A DNA stretch of 64,000 nucleotides, from the NCBI GenBank assembly GCA_002749535.1, contig MZZL01000386.1, positions 310,001-374,000 on the forward strand. The letters are read 5' to 3'. Below the pieces are notes generated by a model, which saw nothing but the letters and a program-made list of their open reading frames with translations, was not told where the DNA came from and did not search any database. Below, in pieces: positions 25,544 through 35,514 of this stretch. Each line of letters starts with the position of its first letter. Position 1 is the stretch's first letter. The stretch is from Apophysomyces variabilis (Eukaryota > Mucoromycota > Mucoromycetes > Mucorales > Mucoraceae). The position numbers were made by a program, and so were the translations under genes.

Positions 25544-26675
25544 TCATCGCGTAGCCACTCCTGACTGCTTCCTGTTCTCAAATCCATACTTGCCGATCCA
25601 TCCAATCACAACGACCAGTCCAATAACACAGGCACCCAGGTAGTACTGTGGAACCATTCTCCTGCCCATCGTCATGAGTCCACCCTTTGGAAGGTTTCGA
25701 CGGTTCAGTGTTATGATTAGAAGGCAGATTGTCCCAAGCACAAGTGTATAAGCCAATCCGACTATCACGATGGAAGAAAGTCAGTAAACTGCACGCAATC
25801 TTTGAAATAGGACACACCATATGTTCCTGCCGGGAATTCGATTGCAACCGCTCCAAGCAGTAGACCATAGATCACTAAACCAATAACCCATACAACTTTT
25901 GTTGATATAGGAAGGGGTCCATGGACTTGGTTGCGGAAAACAAAGAGCTGTACCCATGACATCCACATACCACCGGCTGCATACATATAATGAGCAATAT
26001 AATGCTCCCATAAATCCTCCATATACAGATAAATTTCATGCAGGACTGGATATTGGGCAACAAGATCCGGATGTGCTTCATTAAAATCTTGTACCGGATG
26101 CTGCGACATCGTGAGTTAGGATGATTTGTTCAGTATACACATGGTTATCCACCTTGAACATGCTTGCAGCAGTATGAACACCATGCCCTTGGACGAAAAT
26201 CGCAGCACCTAAGCTCCAAAGAAGCCACGCAACACTGCGTTCGCTTAAAGCACCCCCTATCCAAGCAGTGTTATATTAAATATATCCATCACTTGGATGT
26301 TTTGGACGTACAATAGTTTGAACGACCACCGGTGCTCATGATGTCCGCTCGGGTCATAATGAAGAGATTGAGAGGTAAAGTGATCAGTGGATCGAGCAGT
26401 CTCCAAAGCGTATTGCCCGGAAACCATGGTGTGATATAAGGAATTTTAGCCACCACAGGAATTAGTGTTAGTAGAAGTGTGGCTAATGCCGTTGCCAACA
26501 TTAACCATGCCAGACGATTATCTTCCACATGCTGTTCACGGTAAGCAACACGTGAAGGCAGTGGATTGGAAAGGTTCCCTATCGATGGCGGGTCCTCGAC
26601 ATCGTCAAAGGACTCATGCCGGTTGGCTGGGTTATGTGTGTAAATGGACGGTAGTGTGAAGTTATCTTGCTGCAT
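25544..26675 (-). CDS. Multi-pass membrane protein of unknown function
   Basis: Four exons can be joined in frame. The first (from 26675) ends in GGRSNY; the next is WGALSERSVAWLLWSLGA...HGVHTAASMFK; then HPVQDFNEAHPDLV...; then VGLAYTLVLGTIC... to the stop at 25544. Introns are about 50 nt, and one has an ATCCTAACTC branch site. A disordered N-terminus of about 55 residues precedes six or seven hydrophobic helices. Short motifs that could be conserved are QGHGVHTAA and LWEHYIAHYMYAAGG, rich in His and Glu in or beside membrane segments. I do not recognise the family and assign no function. His clusters near the membrane could bind metal, but this is speculation. Confidence 0.8.
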
Positions 26676-27228
26676 GTGTTATGCGTCTTCTTTTCTTTTT
26701 GGCCTTGTTTACTGTTATATGTTTAAGGACGACCTGGTTACGCCAATGCCAAGACCAAAAAAAAAAGACTGAAATACTTTTTCCATTATTGCAGCTAGCT
26801 ATTTCTACTTTCAGCAAGTTCGCTGTGTAAAAATATCCAGCATGCGAAGTGACAGACCGGCAAAGCCATACAAGGACCAAGCTTGGTAACTTTTTTTGGG
26901 TTCGGCAGCGCAGCTCCCGGCAAATCGTCCATGGCATCTATTTTAAAGAGGATTGCCGATTTACCGTTAGAACGCAGCGTATCTGCAAACACAACAGCTT
27001 TCTTTCTTTAGACCACCCTCCAGCTTTGAGTAGCAATGACGATTTGCTCGCTAATAGCATTACATAAGATCAACGTGTCTCTGGAAACTCCAACGTCTGA
27101 AAAGAACCAACACTCCATGTTACACAAACTGTTACCATGGTCTAATCATGGTTTATTGTTGAAATGCAAAGCAGTTAGGGGTTTATGCTCGCTTAGCACA
27201 ACGATGAGCGAAAAGAACAGCTGAAAGT
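26676..27228. other. Intergenic, no gene seen
   Basis: Promoter side of the membrane protein gene. No domain or splice-consistent frame is visible. It merges into the transposon-relic zone that starts at about 27.2 kb. Confidence 0.5.
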
Positions 27229-27330
27229 ATGTTTAAAAAAGCATGGAGCAGTGGTCGTCAGCGTATTCTTTCTGAAGAGCATAAGGAAGTTATTGTAGAA
27301 CGCGCTCACGAGAATCCATCGATTCATAGA
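27229..27330 (+). mobile_element. Tc1/mariner transposase N-terminal (HTH) relic
   Basis: The frame starting at 27229 reads MFKKAWSSGRQRILSEEHK then EVIVERAHENPSI. It resembles the second helix-turn-helix of Tc1/mariner transposases, whose usual form is roughly GRPRKLTEEH...L...ENPS. Similarity stops after about 34 residues and the rest of the transposase is missing, so this is a fragment. A matching C-terminal fragment lies on the same strand at 34755..34961. Confidence 0.5.
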
Positions 27331-27738
27331 GCATTTCATAAAGTAACTGCAAGGACACCCATGCACGAAGCGTGCTTGCTTCTATTGCCTTGATGGATTT
27401 TATTTCCACCATAGCCAGCACTGTTTCCGAACTCTAGTGCTGGTTTTTCACTGATAACCGCGTCATGACGCGTCTTACCGTTTTCAAAGGGAGATGGTAT
27501 TCGTCCAACGCAGATGAATGAGTTTGTCGGGGTCACTGATCAAACACGACAGAACTGGATCAAAACAAGTGCTCCATAATTCAGTTGCATTGATTCCCTT
27601 GTAGTCTTTTAAAGGAGGTTTTGGCAACTTTTGAATCCTTGATCAAGTAACATAACTGTCAATAAGCTCCTACAACTTCTGAAAATGTATAAGAAGTTGT
27701 ATCAATACATATAATATATGTGCTCTATTGTTTTTTGA

Positions 27739-28275
27739 ATACCGTCTCGAAAAAAGTCTCCAGAAGATGTGTCATGGTATAAAGACAGAATCACTACGCT
27801 GACATCTGATGAATTCTTCCGGCAATACCGCTTTCCCAACAAACGCGCAGTTTTACCACGATGTACCACGATCTTGAACAGACATTTGAATGACGAACTT
27901 CAAGCAGCTCGGTTATTGCAAGAATTTAGAAAATCCAAGAAGTCACTATAATGCGCATCCTTGTTTTTAAACCAAAAACATGAAGAGACACGAGCCGCGG
28001 TGCGCGAGATATGTGCGTCGTACGATCAATAAGTACCGGAAGAGGAGGCCGACACGCTTTTTGCTGAAGAAGGCGTTAAGCCAAACGAACAACAACACAA
28101 CCGGCAAGAAGAACACAGCCTCCAAGCCATTTCTACTATGAGAAATAGTGCCCAGCAAACAACCAATCACCATGCTCCCATAACTGCAAATGACTCGCAT
28201 TATGCTACCATATTGTCTGCCAATGAGCGCCATACAGCTTCTACTTCCGCAATTGCTTCTGATGATAGTCAATAG
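27739..28275 (+). pseudogene. Decayed coding region of unknown family
   Basis: One frame stays protein-like for 537 nt: VSWYKDRITTLTSDEFF and RQYRFPNKRAVLP first, then HEETRAAVREICASYDQ and VPEEEADTLFAEEG, then a Gln/Asn/His/Thr-rich tail ending ASDDSQ at 28275. It is broken by in-frame TAA codons at 27949..27951 and just after ASYDQ (28030..28032). There is no start codon at a plausible place. The DEFFRQYR phrase and the location suggest a transposon-derived protein, but I cannot name the family. A cryptic intron of about 45 nt (GTCACT...GAAGAG) could remove the first stop. Confidence 0.4.
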
Positions 28276-28928
28276 ATTGTGAACGACATGTAATGTCACA
28301 ATGCTATTCAAAATCTATAAAATGATGTCCGAAGGGTTCTTAGAGCGGGAGAGTTGCTCGCAACTTCACATAATATTTTTATGCACACACAGACAATCAT
28401 GCTTGTTGTAATGCTCCATTGCTGGCTCCATAATTTATTATAGGTTCCATTATTAGACCATGAACACGAAAAAAATTTAATTGTAAATGCATGATGAAAT
28501 CATAACTGTGGCATTTGTGATATGCCGAACCGCAAGAGTAAAATTGCAATCCGTATCGGACTCGGCAGAACCGCACCAAGAGTCGACTAATAAGAAGTTA
28601 CGGCTGCAAAAAGTACCTATTCTTTTCTTCATTTTCTTTATAATTGGGCGGGGGAATCAGCAGCGAACCGCCAACTCCCCCAAAGCAAAAATTCTGGTCT
28701 CGAGACACCCGAAGGCGTTCGCAGCAAAGCCGACCACCGCAGTGCAATGGCAATCAGCCTCACTGTGTGCCCAGCCTCCATGATCACCAGACACACGACC
28801 CAGGTAAGTATGAGTTGCAATCGTTGAAATTGGTGGTCATTTTATACTTTTTGTTCAAGCTCAGACGCAGTCCTCTTTCTGTGACTTTTGTTCGCCATTT
28901 GAAAGTTTGGTTTGTCCGATGCCCAAGC

Positions 28929-29038
28929 TTTGGCTGTTACTGGTTTATTCAAAAAGTTTTTGAAGATTTCATCCAAAATCGTTTGAAGATTCCGCCCAAA
29001 ATTGTTTGAAGATTTGGAGATAAAATTTATAAAAGAAT
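28929..29038. repeat. Left inverted-repeat end of the Fanzor element
   Basis: The sequence GTTACTGGTTTATT...GCCCAAAATTGTTTGAAG...GGAGA...AAATTT...AAGAAT matches the reverse complement of 34288..34393 over its whole length with indels. The central GCCCAAAATTGTTTGAAG is identical in both. This copy has an internal expansion in which about 22 nt, (A/C)TC(C/G)..CCAAAAT(C/T)GTTTGAAGATT, is tandemly repeated. Confidence 0.6.
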
Positions 29039-29172
29039 TTGCCAGTAATTGTTGGTGAGTATCCTCTGTTAAAATGAGATAGTGAGCTTGCCGATGTGAT
29101 CACCTGCGAAAGATAAACGTTAGCAAAACAATCCTAACTAGAAAAATTGGCTAATACACTTATCGTAAAAAC

Positions 29173-31605
29173 CTAAAAGTCCTCAGTGGGACCAACCGTA
29201 TTCGTAACGGCAGTATATTGATCTAATGAGGGCCGGGCAAACTCTCTTAGTCTTCCTTGCCCAGACCAAATCGACTCCGCAATCCAGAATAAATTCTTAC
29301 TGGCCAAAACATCTCTATCCCATAGCATCTTACAGTTTTTGCATACCAAGATGCTATAGTGAGAAACGCAATCGGCTGTGGTAAGCTTTTCCAGGGACCT
29401 GCATCTGCAGCTATGGCACGCCTAAACGACGTTTGTGAGCATGATTTTGCTGTCATCGCTTTAACTTACTTGCGAAGAAAGGTATTCATCGATCGTGAGC
29501 ACCAATAGTTCTTCGCGCTTTTCCCTCCGTTTCAAAGATCTCCATAAGATATTCATAACTCCCTATCGGTGTCCTTTGTAGTTGCATCGATCGTTGAACA
29601 TCCCGTCCCCAAATACAATGAGTGACACTTTCCTTTCAACAGTGAATTTCTTTTGCCTCCAGTGAGGTAAACGCTTGGTTTTGTTAAGCGTACTGCGTTC
29701 GGCAGATGTATTTGGCTGGGGAAGGCTATCAATTAGCTGTTAATTACTGCAGGTAACGAACTGTCATGCAGATAAATACTAACCTTTGGTGTAATGGATT
29801 GCCAACTTCTGAATCTTTATTGACCTGCTTCTTCCGATTTTTTCGCTTCCTTTTCCGGGCTTTTCTGTTTGATCTCGTCCGTTTCCGTCTACTACAGTTG
29901 TACTCTTTACCACCAAATGCTAGTATATTGACCATTTCCTCTCTTGCTGTTTGCACGCCTTCATATTCTCGAAATCGAGCTTCAGCTCGATGCGGACCAT
30001 AAAACTGGAAAAGCACGTCCATGTTGCCGAATATAGATCGTAGATAACCGTTGTAGGTTTCGATATGCGCTGTTTTTCCAGACTCTAATGAGGTTTCAAT
30101 GTTCTGTATACCCTGCTGCTCTTTTTCCTTCTCCATTTTATTCTGTCTATTCGGCGAACCGGTATACACATAATATTCTTTGGTTGAGTATCTCCTTATT
30201 TCATGAGGTTCTGATCCGCAGCCATAAGAAGCAGCAAAGACTTGATTGATGCCCGGATCAATCGCACATGGTACAAAATTGTCATAGATATGACTACCGT
30301 CAATGTCTTCAACAGAAAGGCTGACGTCCGTGACCACTGACTCTGTCTTTAGTGCGCGAGCGAACTGGAAGTCAATCGCGTAGCCATCGCTGAAGGTAAT
30401 AGTTTTGAAAGCGATTCGTCCACTGCTACCGAAATTTTGAAGCTGCTCCAGACTAACTAACATTCTTGAGAAATTTGGCTACAAATAATCGTAGTAAATA
30501 CCTGTCAAATCCCAGCTTGTGGAAATCAAAAACTTGATAAAACTGGGCAAGCTGGTCCTCATAGTCTTTTCGATGGCTGATGTTCGTTAACTGTTGAAGA
30601 GTCTTGGAATCAACGCAGATAAATCTCCAATGAGTTGAAAAAGACGGAGACAAAGAAAACAATCGCAGTAGATCCTTAAAACTATCTTTTGCCTTTTCAG
30701 ATTCTTGGTTTTTTGGAGCGTTTTGTTTTTGTTTGGCTTGTTCATGGTCTTGATTGTATTTGGTGAGTATATATGCCAACACTGGAATGTAGCTGCCTGG
30801 AGAAGCAGATAGTTTTTCCGCGTTTGTTTGCCATTCGGGCATCAATGTCGCAAACTCGCCACAAATGGTTTCTACAGCCCGATCAAAGTCCGAGACAGCA
30901 AGTTCTTCTTCGAAAGGCCAGTGATGATCACCTCTAGCAACGAGTTCATAAATATAGCCTCCTGCAATGGCTTTTGCTTTTTTTTTTGGGATAAGCTCTA
31001 TACATATGTAGTTAGTTGAGAGGTATGGACTATGCATGCTTTCATCTTACAAGTATTAGTTTTGTAAGTCGTCTCGAGATATAAAACTTTAGGCGGCTTT
31101 CAAAGTTTTCAGCGGCATTGTTGGAATACGTGGTGGCTAACGTGACACAGGCCGCGGAAACGGCATCACTGTAACCCGAAAAATTCCTAACAGGATAAAG
31201 AGCATTTGGATGGTTGTCCAAGAAAGCTCTCTAGTGATCACGTAGGTCTTGAGGAAAATTGGGGTTGCTGTTGCTAATATTGATGCCCATGATAAGCTGG
31301 CACGCCGAATACCAGAAGTTTTGAGTATAATTATAAGAAGGCACCGGCCTCTCACAGTTCGCAATAATGTACGAATTGACAAATAGCTGGGCACGGAAGA
31401 TAACTTCCCTAAGGAAGGCCGATAATCCAACGCCATTCTCCTGGAAAAACTCTCGAAATTCTGGACGCAGCACAGATGAAGCTGGTAACTTTCGAGTAAA
31501 AGTTTCATAATGATTGTCATTTAGTTTCTCCCCGATAACTCTCTTTTTTGTTTTGGAGGATTTCCTGCAATTCTTAGATGATCGATAACGCCGCAGCTCG
31601 ATCAT
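29173..31605 (-). pseudogene. Fanzor (eukaryotic TnpB-like RNA-guided nuclease), two in-frame TAG codons
   Basis: Five exons join perfectly in phase: 31605..31051, 30995..30502, 30452..29784, 29725..29470 and 29421..29173 (2223 nt, 741 codons including the stop). All four introns are GT...AG and 41-58 nt long. The protein has the Fanzor layout. A basic N-terminus is followed by a helical half and then RuvC-I CAIDPGINQVFAASYG (Asp codon at 30257..30259). Next comes the VFGDGMF strand where the classical RuvC-II glutamate is lost, then the relocated glutamate in TIDEYLSSQ. A zinc finger CHSC...CKNC and RuvC-III in WDRDVLASKN follow. A Lys/Arg-rich insert (about 29820-29880) lies between RuvC-I and VFGDGMF. 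Two TAG codons interrupt the frame, at 31233..31231 and 29565..29563. There are no frameshifts, so inactivation looks recent, or the stops are allelic or sequencing variants. Confidence 0.85.
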
Positions 31606-34287
31606 GGTTTGTTGAATTTATTTGAATTCGATGTCTCCTCCGCTTAGAGTTGTCTTCCACGTTCTTTTGCCGCTGAAAACTCTGCCTTCTCTGTAGCATT
31701 CAATTTTCTTTTTACTCCAACTTACACAGGAAGAGACATTATCAGAGATACCTTGCGGATTAAAAGCTGTATTAGCTTACCAAGTTTTTTTCCATGGCGC
31801 GCGTTCAATGGACATACTTTTTATCGTTTATTTGGATGGCCACTCTGCCCGCAGTCTTTGCAAAAGACTGAACATGATTTGTGTGCAATGATAAATAAAG
31901 GCTATTGATCAAGAAAAACTTGTCCCTTCTGTAAGACTCACCCTTCTTCTCGTTTTAATCGTTCTGCTTCTTGTTCGAAATATCTTCTGATTTTGCAAAG
32001 GCAGACGATATCTTGCCAGTTCCATTAATGGGAACGCGGAATCAAAGCTGTCAGTTTCGAGCAGCACCACTCAAAAACGGCTTGAAGCATAATGAGAAAA
32101 GACAACGCAAAAGAGATGTGATAGAATGTTCTTGCTACTTCTGTTGTCTCTTTTAACGTATGACGGCAATCTGAAACCGTCACATGCGTAATTGAACAAC
32201 TTTTGCTCTTCACTTATTAATGATGGTGTATCCAGACTATAAGTTCGTCGTCTTTACTTGGAAACAACTTTTTCCATTATGCCATTCAATGATCTATTCC
32301 TCGACATTCATAAATAAGACCTTCAAAAGTTTAAGACCGACTTTTTCATTTTTCTAACAAAAGCAAATTCTATTAAATCTTTTAAGCTGGTAGGTTGGAC
32401 AATTATTTTTAAACAGAGACGCATCATGCTTGAAACAAGAATGTCAAATTAAGCTTCAGGGTCTACGCTGCGCTACTAAATCAAGGTTATCAAAACCATA
32501 CAAGCACCGCTATACATGACTTTTAAGTTGTGTAGGCCTAACCGGTTTTCCGAAATTGTAAGTTACAAGCCGATATCACATACTTGACAGGTGAGTCGTG
32601 CCAAATGTCGCGTATGTGTAAATTATACAGTATACTGCTATATTCTACGATACTCATGTTTCTGTCAAAGAAGATTGCAATATCTAATTCTGAAATGCAT
32701 ACAAAGACACTTGTAGGTCAAGGAGATAAATCTTTATGACAAACCTTTGTTTGTGGCCTCCTCTACTATTTGAAACTTTTCTGTTCTTCTTAAATCATGC
32801 AAAGAGCAAAGGTGAATGGACTAATAAACTGATGGAAACGAAAAGGGTCAATAGGAGGTCTATGGAACCGTGTAATACGGAATCAGTCATTGATGATAAC
32901 CACTGAAGGAAAAACCAAGGAAAGTGGACGTGAAAAAGAGAGTGAGTATTATATTTGTGCTTGTCAAAATAAGTGTCTTCCCTGGCTGGATCCGAACTAG
33001 GTTTTTGCATTCAACGTTTTGTTTCGCACCCGGTTCACGCAAACCTATGATCTGGATTCTACAACTTTGTTAAATTTCGTCCATTGCACAAGGGGTGAGG
33101 ATGGATTCAATTAAAAAAAATATAACCATCAAAACTAGAGAAAGAGAATAGGAAGGTGCGGTATGTGATATTTAGTGTGGTCAACAATTGCATAACTGTC
33201 AAAGAGAAGGGAGCGATTATTTGACGGCTACTGTCAGTAAGGTTTCATTTACTTGATTTACGGGGATGGACCAGTGTGTATGAGATGAATGAATTGATCT
33301 AGAGATGATACAGGTGCGATGTGTCATTCTTGGTCATCTTCTGCTCAAAGAAGGGCCATTGCTACTATTCTTTGTACACTCATTGTTAACTTTACCACCA
33401 AAATATGAATTCATCGTTGTTTTAATTAGAAAGAAAAATCAAACTTTCCTTGATATGCATTCTGGATCGCATTTTATAAACAAAACAAGATCATATTTAG
33501 TGGAATTTTTAAGTCTTTCATTTTCTAATTTTTTGTCACTTATTGTTGTAATGACTGATTACGCCATGAATAGCGGTCCTAAACAGGAAGTACTACTCTT
33601 ATTTGTTGAACACAGCGGGGCAGCTATGGATGAGACCTCACGTATTGAGGAAGCTGATATGGTAGAATAAACAAAGGTTCCATGATTATTTTGTTCGTGA
33701 GAGAATCTACAAGATATCGAGAACAAGGGTCAGACGGTTGGGGAACCATGGCTTGCTTTAAATATCACGTAAGCCTCCATGAGATGTGTTATAGAATTAG
33801 CCGAAAGTAGAAAGTAGAAGTACAATTGAAAGCCAGCTATTTAATTAATCTGTGCTTAGAAGAATAAAGAAGAACTCTTTTTCAGCTGTATCAATTCTGA
33901 GCCTGGAATTGTAGTCCTATTATCCTCTACTACGATTCTAATCTAGTAGTCAAAAGCAGTATGTCTCGATGTAATGCTCAGTAATTCAAACTATTTACGT
34001 TGAAGATTACTATTGACTTTGTAATTGATATATTTGATAAGGTTCAACCTTTACTTACTGTCTTTCCAAACATCATACAGATATCTGGCGTTTTGCATTA
34101 CACAAACAAAATCGGCTACACTGTTTTTGGTGATATTCTCCAGTATCCTCAATAGCTTTAACCATTGGGTCGTTTGGAATTACCTTCTAATTAGTACGAT
34201 GGTTATTTATGACTTTGGGATGTAGTTGCACTTACCCTCTAAACGAGCACACGCTTTTGATTCAAAATCTCATATTGCGAATTTTTA
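31606..34287. other. Gene-free interior of the Fanzor element
   Basis: This AT-rich stretch of 2.7 kb lies upstream of the Fanzor start. The open frame at 33305..33670 (+, 121 aa) has no recognisable domain, and its hydrophobic stretches look like AT-rich translation. I see no transposase here. Confidence 0.5.
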
Positions 34288-34393
34288 ATTGTTTGATTAG
34301 ATGATTCTTCAAAAAAATTTGACTCTCCGATACTTCAAACAATTTTGGGCAAAACATTTGAAGAAACCCAATAGCCAGTCACTTTGCCAACGT
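34288..34393. repeat. Right inverted-repeat end of the Fanzor element
   Basis: Reverse complement of 28929..29038 with indels. In addition, CTTCAAA (34333..34339) and TTTGAAG (about 34357..34363) flank the central CAATTTTGGGC segment and can pair as a hairpin stem of 7 bp. Confidence 0.6.
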
Positions 34394-34754
34394 TGCCAAG
34401 CGTGAGTGTATTCCATTTTACTACAGCGAATTTACGGTGAAGTGTAGCAATGGATATAACAAACAAATGCATGAAAAACAATGCGATATGCTACTTGACA
34501 TATGTGATTAAGGTAGACTAATCTGCCTACGTGCCCGGTATGATCATGTCATAGAGTTGTTTCACTTGCATGTCAGTGAAGCAAAAAGCTGTCAATCTCG
34601 TTTCTGCTTTTTTTTTCCCCTTAAAAGTCTCTAACGTCGTACCTCACATATGAAATGGTTATTCTGTTTTATCCTTTTAATGTCTTCTACCTTCACCATA
34701 TTTTAAATCTACAGTCTGCAGCCCTCATCCTAAAGAAACCGCTAGTCAATTTCA

Positions 34755-34961
34755 ATGAAAGCTTCAATCACGCTTATCTTGAAGCAAATGTGTATCTTCG
34801 GTCCTAGAGCGGTAGTCAAACTTAAAAGAGCTGTCCAGGCGAGATTGGATGAGTTGGACTGGCCAGAGAGGGCAAAAGATATGAATCCGATGCAATCATG
34901 CAGCGCCTGTAGAATGGCAGGTTACTGCCAAGCCTTTCTTTATGCCGTAGCGAGTGTTTAA
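34755..34961 (+). mobile_element. Tc1/mariner transposase C-terminal relic
   Basis: The frame contains ELDWPERAKDMNPM, a clear form of the Tc1/mariner signature LDWPxxSxDxNPIE near the last catalytic residue of the DDE domain. It is preceded by FGPRAVVKLKRAVQARLD. After NPM the similarity stops and the frame ends at 34961. It is a degraded fragment on the same strand as the N-terminal fragment at 27229. Confidence 0.65.
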
Positions 34962-35514
34962 TTGGTGAATTGCTTCCGTTAATTAAAACTTCTCTTGCCT
35001 CAGTAAAACTGAGAGATGCAAAAGTTAATACGAAATTACAAAGTGTATCTTTCCTACTTCAGCGATTCTAAGCATAATTTCGTTAGACCATCACTCGTAC
35101 CCGTGATAGATTCTATAGTAACTTAAAATAGCATTTTAAATCATAAGACACAAATAGCAATTATCACATATATACTTACGAATAACCATGCTATTTAATA
35201 TATTGCTGACGTTCAAAAGACCTGCCAAAAGCAAGAAACCTCTGCTCTGGTCGAAGCAGAAGAGGAAGATAGAGAAGAGACACCCCGAAAAGGCCAGCCA
35301 GGCTTCCTCGAATGAAAACCAAGCCGGGCCGTAAACATTTGATGTCCAAACTCAGAAGTTAATTCACTTTTTCTGCCCTCCCTTGAACTCCCACGTCTCC
35401 CTGTTGCTTAGTTTTCTTTTGCGTGCAATCAACCGATAAGCACGCTCTTTTTCTATATTAAAGCATTGTAAAACAAACATAACGGAGAAAGGCTAGCTTT
35501 TTCAACTTCCCATA
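34962..35514. other. Upstream region of not4
   Basis: No gene seen. The CT-rich stretch at about 35380-35460 is probably the promoter and leader of the gene starting at 35515. Confidence 0.5.

Larger units (their letters stand above)
28929..34393. mobile_element. Inverted-repeat-bounded element carrying a Fanzor gene
   Basis: About 5.5 kb is bounded by diverged inverted repeats (28929..29038 and 34288..34393). The only recognisable gene inside is the Fanzor relic at 29173..31605, transcribed toward the left end. The right 2.7 kb has no identifiable gene. No DDE transposase was found inside, so the element would be non-autonomous or decayed. Target-site duplications could not be defined by eye. 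Confidence 0.45.

Noticed and set aside
28480..28925. Plus- and minus-strand open frames just outside the Fanzor element (98, 121 and 60 aa)
   Set aside because: Mutually overlapping frames with low-complexity content; no recognisable protein.
29566..29625. Cryptic intron (GTATTT...GATAG) that would remove the second TAG of the Fanzor gene
   Set aside because: It would also delete the conserved VFGDGMF strand, so a nonsense codon is the simpler reading.
33305..33670. 121-aa open frame inside the Fanzor element
   Set aside because: Hydrophobic residues reflect AT-rich DNA; no transposase or accessory-protein motif was seen.
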